A program made the position numbers and the translations under genes. Positions 1-10,395 of a stretch of DNA of 38,137 nucleotides are shown here, in pieces; within the stretch, counting starts at the first letter, position 1, and each line of letters begins with the position of its first letter. Source of the DNA: Devosia geojensis (lineage in GTDB: Bacteria > Pseudomonadota > Alphaproteobacteria > Rhizobiales > Devosiaceae); NCBI RefSeq assembly GCF_000969415.1, contig NZ_JZEX01000116.1, forward strand, positions 1 through 38,137, in the 5' to 3' direction. The notes beneath the pieces were generated by a model. That model ran no database searches. It was not told the origin of the DNA and saw only the letters and a list, made by a program, of their open reading frames with translations.

Positions 1-3
1 GCT

Positions 4-38
4 CCGGCTCCCCTCCCCTCAAGGGGGAGGGGAGCCGG
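4..38. terminator. GC-rich perfect hairpin after the sugar operon; member of an intergenic repeat family
   Basis: Two 15-base arms (4-18 and 24-38) are exact reverse complements around the loop TCAAG. The hairpin lies about 20 bases past the stop codon of the last operon gene (minus strand), so it could end transcription, although there is no clear T-run. The same core (CCCCTCCCC / GGGGAGGGG around TCAAG or CTTGA) recurs near 23904-24004 and 38107-38137. It is therefore a dispersed palindromic element rather than a terminator specific to this operon. Confidence 0.6.
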
Positions 39-58
39 CGCCGTGCCATCGTCAAAAA

Positions 59-841
59 TCAGGTGCCATCCAGGTAACCCCGCATCCAGCCGAGCCCCTC
101 GCTGGTCCCGGCGAGCGGCTTGTATTCGCAGCCGACCCAGCCGTCGTAGCCGAGCCGGTCGAGCGCCTTCAGCACGAAATCGTAGTTGATCTCGCCGGTG
201 CCGGGCTCGTTGCGGCCGGGATTGTCGGCGATCTGCACATGGGCGATGCGGTCCTTGAGGCGTTCGAAGGTCGGCACCAGGTCACCCTGCATGATCTGCA
301 TGTGGTAGACGTCGTACTGGATGAAGAGATTGCCGACACCGGCAGCCTCGAAGAGCTTCAAGGCATGGTCGGTTGTCGAGACGAAGAAGCCCGGCATGTC
401 GCGCTGGTTGATCGGCTCCAAGAGGAGCTTCACCCCCGCATCGGCAAAGCGCGGTGCGGCGTAGCGCAGGTTCTCTATGAGCGTCTCCTCGAGCCGGGCG
501 CGCTCGGCGCCGGCCGGGGCGATGCCGGCAAGGCAGTTGACCTTGTCGCAATCGAGCGCCTTGGCATAGCGCAGCGCCGTCTCGACGCCCTCGCGGAATT
601 CCCCCGCCCGGTCCGGCAGGCACCCGATGCCGCGCTCGCCGGCGGCCCAGTCACCGGCGGGCAGGTTGAAGAGGGCCTGGGCGAGGCCGGTCTCGATGAG
701 CTTTGCGGCGATGGTCTCGAGCGGATGCTCATAGGGGCTCACATATTCGACCGCGCCGAACCCGTCGCGGGCGGCGGCGGAGAAGCGATCGAGGAACGGC
801 AGGTCCTGGTAGAGGAAGGAGAGGTTGGCGGCGAACTTCAA
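59..841 (-). CDS. hyi: Hydroxypyruvate isomerase-like TIM-barrel isomerase
   Basis: 260 residues, the usual size for the Hyi/OtnI branch of the xylose isomerase-like TIM-barrel family, which interconverts hydroxypyruvate and tartronate semialdehyde or isomerises 2-oxo-tetronates. Visible landmarks are the N-terminal KFAANLSFLY strand, the LEPINQRDMPGFF motif with a glutamate near residue 142, and the C-terminal GCEYKP motif with the second family glutamate near residue 240. The start is a TTG at 841, preceded by CGGAG at good spacing; no better ATG is present. It is the last gene of the operon, 12 bases after the ABC ATPase. The context suggests it processes a sugar acid released from the imported compound. 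The family is clear; the exact substrate (hydroxypyruvate or 2-oxo-tetronate) is not. Confidence 0.85.
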   Translation of the reverse strand: MKFAANLSFLYQDLPFLDRFSAAARDGFGAVEYVSPYEHPLETIAAKLIETGLAQALFNLPAGDWAAGERGIGCLPDRAGEFREGVETALRYAKALDCDKVNCLAGIAPAGAERARLEETLIENLRYAAPRFADAGVKLLLEPINQRDMPGFFVSTTDHALKLFEAAGVGNLFIQYDVYHMQIMQGDLVPTFERLKDRIAHVQIADNPGRNEPGTGEINYDFVLKALDRLGYDGWVGCEYKPLAGTSEGLGWMRGYLDGT

Positions 842-853
842 GGTGGAACTCCG

Positions 854-2581
<1,728 letters not shown>

Positions 2582-2586
2582 CGCCG

Positions 2587-3762
2587 TCACCCTTCGTAGG
2601 GGTCGGCGGCATCGCGCATGCCGTCGCCGAGGAAGTTGAAGGAGAGGACGGCGAGCACCACAGCGCCGGCCGGCCAGATGAGGAGCCAGGGCGCGCCGGC
2701 GATGGTGCGCACGTTCTGCGCGTCCTGCAGCAGCACGCCCCAGGAGACGACGGGTGCCTTGAGGCCGATGCCGAGGAAGCTTAGCGCCGTCTCGGCGACG
2801 ATCATCGTCGGCAGCGCCAGGGTCACGACGGCGAGGATATGGCTCGTCAGCGACGGCAGGATGTGGCGGAAGATAAGGCGCCGCTCGCCCGAGCCGTCGA
2901 GGCGGGCGGCAGTGACGAAATCCTCCCCGCGCAGCGCATAGAAGCGCCCGCGCACCTCGCGCGCGAGGCCCGTCCAGCCGAAGAGTGAAACGATCAGGGT
3001 GATGACGAAATAGACCTGCAGCGGCGACCAGGTGATGGGAATGGCGGCGGCGAGGCCGAGCCACAAAGGGATCGTCGGCATGGAGCTGATGACCTCGATG
3101 ATCCGCTGGATGACGAGGTCGACCCAGCCGCCATAGAAGCCCGAGAGGCTGCCGAGGGTGACGCCGAGGCAGAGGCTGATGACGACGCCGACGAGGCCGA
3201 TGGACATGGAGATGCGCGTCGCATGGATCAGGCGGCTCAAGAGATCGCGTCCGAGACGGTCGGTGCCGAGGAGGTACATGGTGTCGGTAGGATCGAGCGG
3301 CCCGACGAGGTGGAGGGTCGAGGGGATGAGCCCCCATAGCCGATAGGCCGGACCTTCGACGAAGAAGCCGATGGGCACGACCTGGGTGTCGTCGACGACG
3401 AAGGTGCGGCGGAGCGATGCCGGATCGACGCTTTGCGTATAGCCCTTCACATGCGGCTGGAAGCGCGTCTGCCCGTTCTCGTCGGTGACGAAGAAGGCGA
3501 TGGACTGCGGCGGCGCGTTGGTGAACTGCGGGCGGGCGGTATCGGGCAGGCCCGGCGCCAGGAACTCGGCGAAGATGCCGATGAGATAGAGCGCGATGAT
3601 GATCCAGCCGGCGACGACCGCCACCTTGTTGCGCTTGAACCGCTGCCAGATGAGCGTCCACTGGCCGGCCGCCGCGATGGACTGCGCCTTGCCCGAGGTC
3701 TTGAGCGGCGTGACGGCGGGGCCGGTCTCGGGCGCGGCATCGATGAAGGTGTGCGCAGCCAT
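2587..3762 (-). CDS. Opp/Dpp-type ABC transporter permease (DppC/OppC-like)
   Basis: 391 residues, an inner-membrane permease of the OppC/DppC type. It has a first membrane helix near residues 35-60 (VVAGWIIIALYLIGIFAEF), a long periplasmic loop, and five more helices in the C-terminal half. The family EAA region is visible as GLAREVRGRFYALRGEDFVTAARLDGSGERRLIFRHILP (quoted only to mark it: GLAREVRGRF...RHILP). The loop between helices 1 and 2 is longer than in standard peptide permeases, a common feature of sugar-importing family-5 systems. The start ATG at 3762 overlaps the stop of the preceding permease (ATGA), so the two are translationally coupled. It should form a heterodimer with the upstream permease. 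Confidence 0.92.
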   Translation of the reverse strand: MAAHTFIDAAPETGPAVTPLKTSGKAQSIAAAGQWTLIWQRFKRNKVAVVAGWIIIALYLIGIFAEFLAPGLPDTARPQFTNAPPQSIAFFVTDENGQTRFQPHVKGYTQSVDPASLRRTFVVDDTQVVPIGFFVEGPAYRLWGLIPSTLHLVGPLDPTDTMYLLGTDRLGRDLLSRLIHATRISMSIGLVGVVISLCLGVTLGSLSGFYGGWVDLVIQRIIEVISSMPTIPLWLGLAAAIPITWSPLQVYFVITLIVSLFGWTGLAREVRGRFYALRGEDFVTAARLDGSGERRLIFRHILPSLTSHILAVVTLALPTMIVAETALSFLGIGLKAPVVSWGVLLQDAQNVRTIAGAPWLLIWPAGAVVLAVLSFNFLGDGMRDAADPYEG

Positions 3763-4748
3763 CAGGTGAACCTTATGCGCGGGTCGAGGAGCGCCAGCAG
3801 CAGGTCGGAGACCAGCATACCGATGAGGGTGAGGACGCCCATCAGGAGGATGAAGCTGCCGGCGAGGTACATGTCCTGGCTGACGAGGGCGCGCAGCAGC
3901 AGCGGCCCGGCGGTCGGCAGGTTGAGGACGATGGCGGTGATGGTCACCCCGGAGATGAGCTCGGGCAGCACCCAGCCGATGGCGGAAACGAAGGGGTTGA
4001 GGGCGATCCGGACCGGATATTTGATCACCGCCCGGTATTCCGGCAGGCCCTTGGCCTTGGCGGTGATGACATAGGGCTTGTTGAGCTCGTCGGTGAGGTT
4101 GGCGCGCAGGATCCGTATGAGCGCGGCAGTGCCCGCCGTGCCGATGACGATGATCGGAATCCAGAGGTGCGCGAGAAGATCGACGAACTTGGCCCATGAC
4201 CAGGGCTGGTCGATGAACTCGGGCGACTGCAACCCGCCGACGCTCATGCCCAGGTACCGGTAGGCGACATACATCAGCGTCAGCGCCAGGATGAAATTGG
4301 GGATGGCAAAGCCGATGAAGCCGATGAAGGTGAAGACGTGGTCGCCCAGCGAATGGCGGCGCATGGCCGAGTAGATGCCGATGGGCAGCGCCACGGCCCA
4401 AACGAAGAGGAGCGAGGCGACGGACAGCGCCAGCGTCGAGCCCATGCGCTCCCAGATGAGGTCGGCGACCGGCCGGTTCCACTCGAACGAATAGCCGAAA
4501 TCTCCCCGCAACAGGATGCCGCTGATCCACTTCCAGTATTGCAGCCACACCGGATCGGCGAGCCCGTAGACCTCGCGCAGGCGCGCGACCTGGGCCGGAT
4601 CGACGTTCTCGCCGCTCTCGGTCATGCGCGAGATCATCGAGGTGAGGTAGTCGCCCGGCGGCAGCTGGATGATGAGGAAGGCGATGATCGACATGCCGAA
4701 AAGCGTCGGCACCATGTAGATCAGGCGTTTGACGACGTAGCGGCCCAT
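3762..4748 (-). CDS. Opp/Dpp-type ABC transporter permease (DppB/OppB-like)
   Basis: 328 residues, typical of OppB/DppB inner-membrane permeases. The N-terminus MGRYVVKRLIYMVPTLFG is diagnostic of the type, followed by about six membrane helices. The cytoplasmic EAA loop reads LRANLTDELNKPYVITAKAKGL. It starts 23 bases after the stop of the putative glycoside hydrolase gene and shares its stop with the next permease start. The two permeases and the double ATPase form a complete importer fed by the solute-binding protein at the front of the operon. Confidence 0.93.
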   Translation of the reverse strand: MGRYVVKRLIYMVPTLFGMSIIAFLIIQLPPGDYLTSMISRMTESGENVDPAQVARLREVYGLADPVWLQYWKWISGILLRGDFGYSFEWNRPVADLIWERMGSTLALSVASLLFVWAVALPIGIYSAMRRHSLGDHVFTFIGFIGFAIPNFILALTLMYVAYRYLGMSVGGLQSPEFIDQPWSWAKFVDLLAHLWIPIIVIGTAGTAALIRILRANLTDELNKPYVITAKAKGLPEYRAVIKYPVRIALNPFVSAIGWVLPELISGVTITAIVLNLPTAGPLLLRALVSQDMYLAGSFILLMGVLTLIGMLVSDLLLALLDPRIRFT

Positions 4749-4771
4749 CGTCCCCTCCCCTCCTTGCGCCG

Positions 4772-6880
4772 TCAGGCCCAGGCGATATGCGCGACCTCGA
4801 GGAGGTCAATGCCCGGCACCTCGACGACGACGCGTCCATCGGCGACCTCCGCCTTCGCCTCCCTGTCGGCGACCAGCAGGCGCGCGCCGGCGAACCGCTT
4901 GCCCTCGGGGACAGCGATGCTGACGGTCTGCCGGCCGACGGGGAACACCTCCCGGATCGGGCCCTTCATCATCATCGGATTGGTGAGATTGAAGAGGATG
5001 ACGGCATCACCGTCCCGACCCCTGCGCCAGGCGACGTCCAGCACCGACTTGCCCGCGACCTCGACAGCGGACGGCCTGGCGAGCGCCCAGCGCACCGCAT
5101 TCTCCATGAGGCGCTGGTGGTCGGCGGCGAGCACGTCCTTGAAGATCGCGCCGATGTTCCAGGGGATGTAAACGGTGCGCCCGCCGCCCGTATGCTCGCG
5201 CGCGATGACCGCGGCGGCCGTCGGTTCGCCGCGCACATAGACCTCTTCCATCGGCAGGTCCGGAAAATCCGGCACGTAGAGGAAGGGCGTGGCGGCATCA
5301 CCCGCCGCCTCGACCCCGATGAGGCGCGTGCCGCCGATGATGCGGGCGGCCCCGCCGAAGCCGGCATTGATCGGATGGTCGCCGTCGAGGGCGACATAGG
5401 TGTTCTTGACCGGTCCGCGCACCGGCGCGGCGAGGCGAGCGCCGAGGAGTTCGCCGAGCCCGAGGCCGTTGCGCGGCTCGTTGTCTTCAGTCCGCGTCGC
5501 GGTCTCGCCGGCAACGACGAGGCTGCCGCCGCGCGCCACATAGTCGGAGAGCATGCGGCACTGCGCGTCCGACAGGCACGGCGCGTTGGCGACGACGATG
5601 ACCTTGAACGTGTCGAGCATATCGGCGGTCATCGCCTGGTCGGAGACAAGCTCGAACGGCAGCTTTGCTTCGATCAGCGCACGGTAGAAACCGAGATCGT
5701 CGGCCTCGGCCTTGTGGCGGGTCTCGTAGCCGTGGTGGCGCAGGGTCGTCGCCGGATCGAGGAGCGCGATCTCGGCGGTGGGGACTGTCGCGTTCAGCAC
5801 CGGCTCCAGCGCGGCATGAAGGGCGAACGCGTCGGCCACCGGCTCGACCCAGCGCTCGTCCGGCACGACGCCGTTGAACTTGGTGAACCAGGGCAGCATG
5901 CCGTGGGCGGCGCCGTTGGTGATCCAGGCCTCGATCTCGGGCCCGGTCGTGACCGAATCCTTCCAGCGGTGCTCTTCCTCGGGACCGATCGAGGTGATGA
6001 GGATGGCCGGCCGCTCGCGGAAGGTGGCGCGCATACGCTTGCCGTTGCGGCCCGACATCCAGATGGACTCGGTTCCACGCCGGCCCTGATCGTCGACGAC
6101 GAGGAAGGGACAATGCTTCTCGATGAGGGAAAGATCGAACTCGGTGAGCGAGACGCTGCCCATGTTGGGAATGAAGCTGGCGTGGGGCTTCACCGCCTTG
6201 ACCACCTCGTCCCACTCGACGACGAGCTTGCTGAGGACCTGCCGGCGCCAGGCCGACCAGGCGAGCCAGGCGGGATCCTCGGCATCTGAAACCAGCGGCA
6301 GGTCGAACCCGGAGGCGGCCTTGAAGCGCGTGCGGCAGCTGTCGCAATAGCACACGCCATGGCCCTGCCAGCGGTTGGCGAAGATGGCGTCGATATCGTA
6401 GTCGCGCGCGATCTCCTCGAGCACCTGCGGCATGAACTTCTGGTTGTAGTCGCCATAGGCGCAGGTGACCCAGACCTCGGGGAAGGCCCAGTGGCGGCGC
6501 TTGTTGCCCTCCTTGTCGACGGCGATCCATTCGGGGTGCGCGTCGGCCGCATCCTGGTGGATGGCGTGCGGATCGACGCGGGCCATGACGTGCATGCCGA
6601 GCCGCCGCGCGCCATCGACCAGCGTGCCGAAGGGGTCCGTGTCGCCGATGAATTTCGAGACGTAGTGGTACTGAACCTTGCTCGGGTAGTAGGCGATGTA
6701 GCCGCCGGCGCTGAGGCAGGCGGCGTTCGATTTGGTCCGCTTGAAGACGTCGATCCAGAAGGCCGGATCGAACTTGACCGGATCGTCCTCGGCAAGGGTG
6801 AGCTGGGTCCAGCGGGTGGCCGACTTGTACCAGTCGGCGGTCCTGAGGTTGGTGGCGCGCTCCGCCTTTGCGTCGAGCAT
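4772..6880 (-). CDS. Putative glycoside hydrolase-like protein (GHL6-like barrel plus GATase-like domain)
   Basis: 702 residues with no export signal visible, so probably cytoplasmic. The N-terminal half (about residues 30-370) looks like the hypothetical glycosyl hydrolase 6 barrel: ACLSAGGYIAYYPSKVQYHY, then VMARVDPHAIHQDAADAHPEW, then DAIFANRWQGHGVCYC with a Cys cluster near residues 175-180. Residues about 400-600 resemble the class I glutamine amidotransferase-like domain of GH42-type beta-galactosidases (FKVIVVANAPCLSDAQ, YVARGGSLVVAGE). The C-terminus is beta-rich. The ATG at 6880 follows GGAG at good spacing. It sits between the solute-binding protein and the permeases, so it should act on the imported compound. 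I cannot name the substrate or catalytic acids. Confidence 0.7.
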   Translation of the reverse strand: MLDAKAERATNLRTADWYKSATRWTQLTLAEDDPVKFDPAFWIDVFKRTKSNAACLSAGGYIAYYPSKVQYHYVSKFIGDTDPFGTLVDGARRLGMHVMARVDPHAIHQDAADAHPEWIAVDKEGNKRRHWAFPEVWVTCAYGDYNQKFMPQVLEEIARDYDIDAIFANRWQGHGVCYCDSCRTRFKAASGFDLPLVSDAEDPAWLAWSAWRRQVLSKLVVEWDEVVKAVKPHASFIPNMGSVSLTEFDLSLIEKHCPFLVVDDQGRRGTESIWMSGRNGKRMRATFRERPAILITSIGPEEEHRWKDSVTTGPEIEAWITNGAAHGMLPWFTKFNGVVPDERWVEPVADAFALHAALEPVLNATVPTAEIALLDPATTLRHHGYETRHKAEADDLGFYRALIEAKLPFELVSDQAMTADMLDTFKVIVVANAPCLSDAQCRMLSDYVARGGSLVVAGETATRTEDNEPRNGLGLGELLGARLAAPVRGPVKNTYVALDGDHPINAGFGGAARIIGGTRLIGVEAAGDAATPFLYVPDFPDLPMEEVYVRGEPTAAAVIAREHTGGGRTVYIPWNIGAIFKDVLAADHQRLMENAVRWALARPSAVEVAGKSVLDVAWRRGRDGDAVILFNLTNPMMMKGPIREVFPVGRQTVSIAVPEGKRFAGARLLVADREAKAEVADGRVVVEVPGIDLLEVAHIAWA

Positions 6881-6942
6881 TTCGGTCTCCGGATCGGGAA
6901 GGGAAAGAAGCCGCCGGCCGCAAGGCCGGCGGCCAGTCGGGG

Positions 6943-8871
6943 TCAAGCCTTGAAGAACTGCTCGGGGCGGGTCGGCGCAGGCGTCGGCCAGCCGAACGAA
7001 TTGGGCATGGTCTTGGTGACGTTGACCATGTCGTTCTTGACGATGCCGTAGCCGTCGGCCGGCAGGCTGACGCCAAAGACCAGGAACTGGTCGGCCGCAG
7101 CCTCGAGAAGCTGCGCCATCTTGGCGTTCTGCTGCTCGGGATCGGCGGTGCCGAGCAGATCGCGATAGAGATCCTGCTGCGCCTTGATCTCGGCCGGCGG
7201 CTCGATGGCCTGCTCGTTGTCGGGCTCGGAATAGTAGAGGCTCCAGCCGGGCGCATAGAGGCAGTTGCTGTTGAACGGCACGAAATAGCGCGCGTCGAGC
7301 ATGGCGGCGATGCCGCTGTTGGCGCCGAACTGGTGGCAGGTGGCGTCGAATTCGCGCCCGTTGCGCACGCGCGTCTCCCAGAGCGAACGGTCCATCGAGC
7401 GCACCTGCGCGTCGATGCCGACCGCCTGGAACATCGGCACGACGAGCTGCATCATGTCGATGAAGGTGGTGCGGGTCTGGTCGAGCTCGAAGATGATGGT
7501 GAGGCGCCGCCCTTCCGCATCGAGCCGGTAGCCCTCCCCGTCCTTCTCGGGCACCAGGGTGTCGAGGAGGGCGTTGGCGGCGTCCGGATCGTATTCGGTG
7601 TGCTGGGTGGCGAGCCGCTCGTTGTAGAGCGGATCGCCGGGGCGGATGCAGGCCTGCGCCGGCGCGCCCTGCCCGACGAACACCGCATCGATCAGCGCCT
7701 GCCGGTCGACGGCGACCGAGAGCGCCTGGCGGAAATCGCGGGTGTTGAACAGAGCGTTCTTGGTGGCGTCCGTGTGGTTGAGGTTGAGCTGGAAGACCAT
7801 GACGTTGGCCGCCGTCTCGGTCAGCGTATAGAAGCCGAAATTGCCGCTCTCCTGCCCGTCGAACAGCACCGGCTTGTTGGCCGGGGTACAGATGTACTGG
7901 TCCATCATGTCGATCTCGCCCTGCAGGGTCTTCAGGAGCAGGACCTCGGGATCGGCGACCATCTGGTAGACGACGCGGTCGAAATACGGCAGCTGGGTGC
8001 CTTGCGTATCGACCTTGAAGTAGTAGGGATTGCGCACGGCAATCGCCTGCTCGGTGTTCTCGCCGGGCGCCGACTGCCACATCCAGGCCATCAGGGTCGG
8101 GCGGCGCGAGTTCTGGAAGAAGACGTTGTCGTCATCGAGCCCGTTCTCGCGCTGGAAGAGCGCGATCCAGCTCTCGAGCCCGGCCTCGCGGGCGAGCGCA
8201 TCGGCATCCGGATTGTACTTCTTGTGGAAGCGCTCGAGATAGTGGCGCGGGGCCTGCGTCAGGTGATCCTGGCGCGCCCAGGCGAGCTGGTGGATGAAGA
8301 AGCCGTTGGGCGCGGCGAACTTGACCTTGAAGGTCACGTCGTCGATCACCTCGAGCTCGGCGACCTTCCCGTCGGCCCACCACCAGGAAAAGCCGCCCAT
8401 GGAGACATCTTCGTTGAGGTAGATGTCCTCGTACCAGAACTGGACGTCGGCCGTGGTATAGGGCGCGCCATCCGACCACTTCATGCCGGGCCGCAGGTGG
8501 AAGGTGTACTCGGTGGCGTCGGCGTTGACCTCGTAGCTCTCGGCGACGTTGGGCGTCAGCCCCGACCAGTCGGGCGTGTAGCGCACTAGCGGCTCATAGC
8601 CCTGGTAGCGCACGACCATCGAGAGCGAGCCGCCCCCGACGAGGGCGTGCCGCCAGTCGCCGCCCTGCTGGCCGGCCCGCTCGGTCGGCGTGATGACGAG
8701 CGGCACCTGCGGCAGCCGCTCGGCGACCGGCGGCAGCGCGCCGCCGTCGACCTGCGACTGCAGGAACGCGGATTCCTTGTAGTCCTGGGCACGAGAAAAG
8801 CCCGGCAAAGCCAGCGCGCCCGCGAAAGCGGACGAGGCCGCCACGAACGTCCGGCGATTCATTTTGACCAT
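6943..8871 (-). CDS. Family-5 extracellular solute-binding protein of the Opp-type importer
   Basis: 642 residues, longer than typical DppA/OppA (about 535). The N-terminus MNRRTFVAASSAFAGALALP followed by GFSRAQD is a twin-arginine-like signal with a likely cut after SRA. Family-5 landmarks include LRPGMKWSDGAPYTTADVQFWYE and the C-terminal DRSLWETRVRNGREFD region. It would capture the substrate in the periplasm and deliver it to the permeases. Some family-5 proteins bind oligosaccharides rather than peptides (the Sinorhizobium alpha-galactoside protein AgpA is one), and the adjacent hydrolase-like and isomerase genes favour that here. GGAGGG lies eight bases before the ATG at 8871. It is first in the operon, facing the lacI promoter region. 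Confidence 0.92.
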   Translation of the reverse strand: MVKMNRRTFVAASSAFAGALALPGFSRAQDYKESAFLQSQVDGGALPPVAERLPQVPLVITPTERAGQQGGDWRHALVGGGSLSMVVRYQGYEPLVRYTPDWSGLTPNVAESYEVNADATEYTFHLRPGMKWSDGAPYTTADVQFWYEDIYLNEDVSMGGFSWWWADGKVAELEVIDDVTFKVKFAAPNGFFIHQLAWARQDHLTQAPRHYLERFHKKYNPDADALAREAGLESWIALFQRENGLDDDNVFFQNSRRPTLMAWMWQSAPGENTEQAIAVRNPYYFKVDTQGTQLPYFDRVVYQMVADPEVLLLKTLQGEIDMMDQYICTPANKPVLFDGQESGNFGFYTLTETAANVMVFQLNLNHTDATKNALFNTRDFRQALSVAVDRQALIDAVFVGQGAPAQACIRPGDPLYNERLATQHTEYDPDAANALLDTLVPEKDGEGYRLDAEGRRLTIIFELDQTRTTFIDMMQLVVPMFQAVGIDAQVRSMDRSLWETRVRNGREFDATCHQFGANSGIAAMLDARYFVPFNSNCLYAPGWSLYYSEPDNEQAIEPPAEIKAQQDLYRDLLGTADPEQQNAKMAQLLEAAADQFLVFGVSLPADGYGIVKNDMVNVTKTMPNSFGWPTPAPTRPEQFFKA

Positions 8872-8948
8872 GATGATGTCCCTCCTCGGGCTACGCGGCT
8901 TACGCCGTCTGTTAGCCGACAGAAAGCTTGCATCTCAATTTTGTTAGG

Positions 8949-8958
8949 TAAAGCGTTA
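8949..8958. promoter_or_regulatory. Candidate LacI-type operator half of a pair (operon side)
   Basis: TAAAGCGTTA is a ten-base near-palindrome with a central GC, of the kind bound by LacI-family regulators. It lies about 78 bases before the start of the solute-binding protein gene. A related site, TAACGTGTTA, is 111 bases away on the lacI side, and both continue into the shared string GTTATGT. The flanks carry a second inverted repeat, TGTTAG ... CTAACA (8942-8971). This is inference from pattern only. Confidence 0.4.
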
Positions 8959-9059
8959 TGTCGCACTAACAGGGCAGTTTTGTCAGGCAATCACCTTAGA
9001 ACCACCCTTTATGGGTCCTTGTCCGGCATGGGATCCTTGCTCAAAAAATGCCGGTGTCC

Positions 9060-9069
9060 TAACGTGTTA
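9060..9069. promoter_or_regulatory. Candidate LacI-type operator half of a pair (lacI side)
   Basis: TAACGTGTTA has arms TAAC and GTTA and lies about 50 bases before the preferred lacI start. With the related site at 8949-8958 it could allow DNA looping and joint control of the operon and the regulator. Pattern evidence only. Confidence 0.4.
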
Positions 9070-9117
9070 TGTTGAGTTATGTTGCGGGTGAACGAGTCGC
9101 CGAGAACCGGACAGGAT

Positions 9118-10101
9118 ATGCCCCGCGTCACCCTCGCCACCATCGCCCGCACGTCGGGCCTGTCGAAGTTCGCCGTCTCGCGGGCCCTCTCGGGCAAGAG
9201 CGGGGTCAGCGAGGAGACGCGCCGCCGGGTCACGGCCATCGCCGAGGAGCTGGGCTATGTGCGCGCCGCCCCGCAGGTGCCGGCGACCACCATGATCGGG
9301 CTCGTCTTCCACGACATGGATCTCGTCAACAGCGAGCTGCAGGTGCTGATCCAGAGCGGCGTGCAGGCCGAGGCGCAGCGGCTGGGCTACGGGGTCGCGG
9401 TGCGTTGGACGCACGTGGCCGACGAGATCGAGGAGCATGTGCGCCAGACGGCCGGCGCCATTCTCGTCGGCCCGCACGAGCGGGCGGCGCTCGACCGGGC
9501 CTATGCGACGGGCAAGCCGCTGGTACGCAGCGGCTGGCTGATGCCCCTCGAGCAGGTCGACCAGGTCTCGGGCACCGACCACGAGGCGGGCTCGGCGGTC
9601 GCCGACTACCTCCTCGCGCTCGGGCACCGCTCCATCCTCTACGTGCACGGCATGCCCGGCTATCGCGGGCGCATGGAGCGGCTTTACGGGCTGCGCGAGG
9701 TGGTGGAGCGGCGCGAGGACGTGACCTTCACCGAAGTACGGTTCGACGCCGACACCCGCTTTACCGAAGCGCTGCTGGCGCTGAAGGCCGGCGGCGTCAA
9801 CCCGACAGCGTTCTTCTGCGCCCATGACGGCCTGGCCGTCACCGTCATCTCCGAGCTGCTGCGCCTCGGCTACTCGATCCCGCAGGACGCCTCGGTGATC
9901 GGCTTCGGGGACTATTCGAGCGCCGTGCAGATTTCGCCGGCGCTGACGACGGTCAGGGTCCATGGCCGCCAGCATGGCGCCGCATGCGTGCGCCTCATCG
10001 ACGATCGTCTCAGCAGCCGCGTCCCGGCCGAGATCGCGGTGCGCGTGCAGATCGCCGGCCACATCATCGAGCGCGATTCGTGCGGGCCCGCGCCGGGCTG
10101 A
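9118..10101 (+). CDS. LacI-family transcriptional regulator of the divergent sugar operon
   Basis: 327 residues from the preferred start. The N-terminal helix-turn-helix reads VTLATIARTSGLSKFAVSRA followed by LSGKSGVSEETRRRV, the classic LacI headpiece, then a hinge and a periplasmic-binding-protein-like ligand domain ending near FGDYSSAVQISPALTTVRV. An in-frame ATG at 9079 would add 13 residues; I prefer 9118 because MPRVTL places the headpiece at the usual distance from the N-terminus and GGA precedes it. It is transcribed away from the solute-binding protein gene and presumably represses it until a sugar ligand binds. The ligand is unknown. Confidence 0.9.
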   Translation: MPRVTLATIARTSGLSKFAVSRALSGKSGVSEETRRRVTAIAEELGYVRAAPQVPATTMIGLVFHDMDLVNSELQVLIQSGVQAEAQRLGYGVAVRWTHVADEIEEHVRQTAGAILVGPHERAALDRAYATGKPLVRSGWLMPLEQVDQVSGTDHEAGSAVADYLLALGHRSILYVHGMPGYRGRMERLYGLREVVERREDVTFTEVRFDADTRFTEALLALKAGGVNPTAFFCAHDGLAVTVISELLRLGYSIPQDASVIGFGDYSSAVQISPALTTVRVHGRQHGAACVRLIDDRLSSRVPAEIAVRVQIAGHIIERDSCGPAPG

Positions 10102-10346
10102 GGCATCCTCCGCGGCCGGCATCCGTTAACGAAGCGGAAGAACCGAGGACCTACACTCCCCGGACGCGTTCTAGCGCACTCTTTGCGCATACCTCGCGCT
10201 CCTCCCGCGGCGACCGGAACTGCAGTTGAAATGTTCTCTCTGCCGGGACTTTGTCGCCGCGCAAATGTCTGATATAAGTACTAATCTGGATAGATTTGTG
10301 CCGCAAAAGTATGACGGCGACGAAAACGCACCGGAGGGCGCCTAAC

Positions 10347-10384
10347 GACACCTAACGAAACAGGTGTCTAGCTCTCCCGAGCTA
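10347..10384 (+). promoter_or_regulatory. Tandem hairpins directly before the Fnr-like regulator
   Basis: Two perfect small inverted repeats abut each other. The first is GACACCT (10347-10353) with AGGTGTC (10362-10368). The second is TAGCTC (10369-10374) with GAGCTA (10379-10384). The second ends only 11 bases before the ATG at 10396, where no good ribosome binding site is visible. They could be regulator binding sites or an mRNA structure controlling translation. The rest of 10102-10346 is more AT-rich near 10262-10300 and probably holds the promoter. Confidence 0.4.
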
Positions 10385-10395
10385 ATGCGATTGGG

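Noticed and set aside
2582..3661. N-terminal extension of the ABC ATPase frame
   Set aside because: It reads Arg/His/Pro-rich sequence antiparallel to no family and overlaps the permease gene in another frame.
6881..8080. N-terminal extension of the glycoside hydrolase-like frame
   Set aside because: It is a frame-shifted shadow of the solute-binding protein gene; the real start is at 6880 with a ribosome site.
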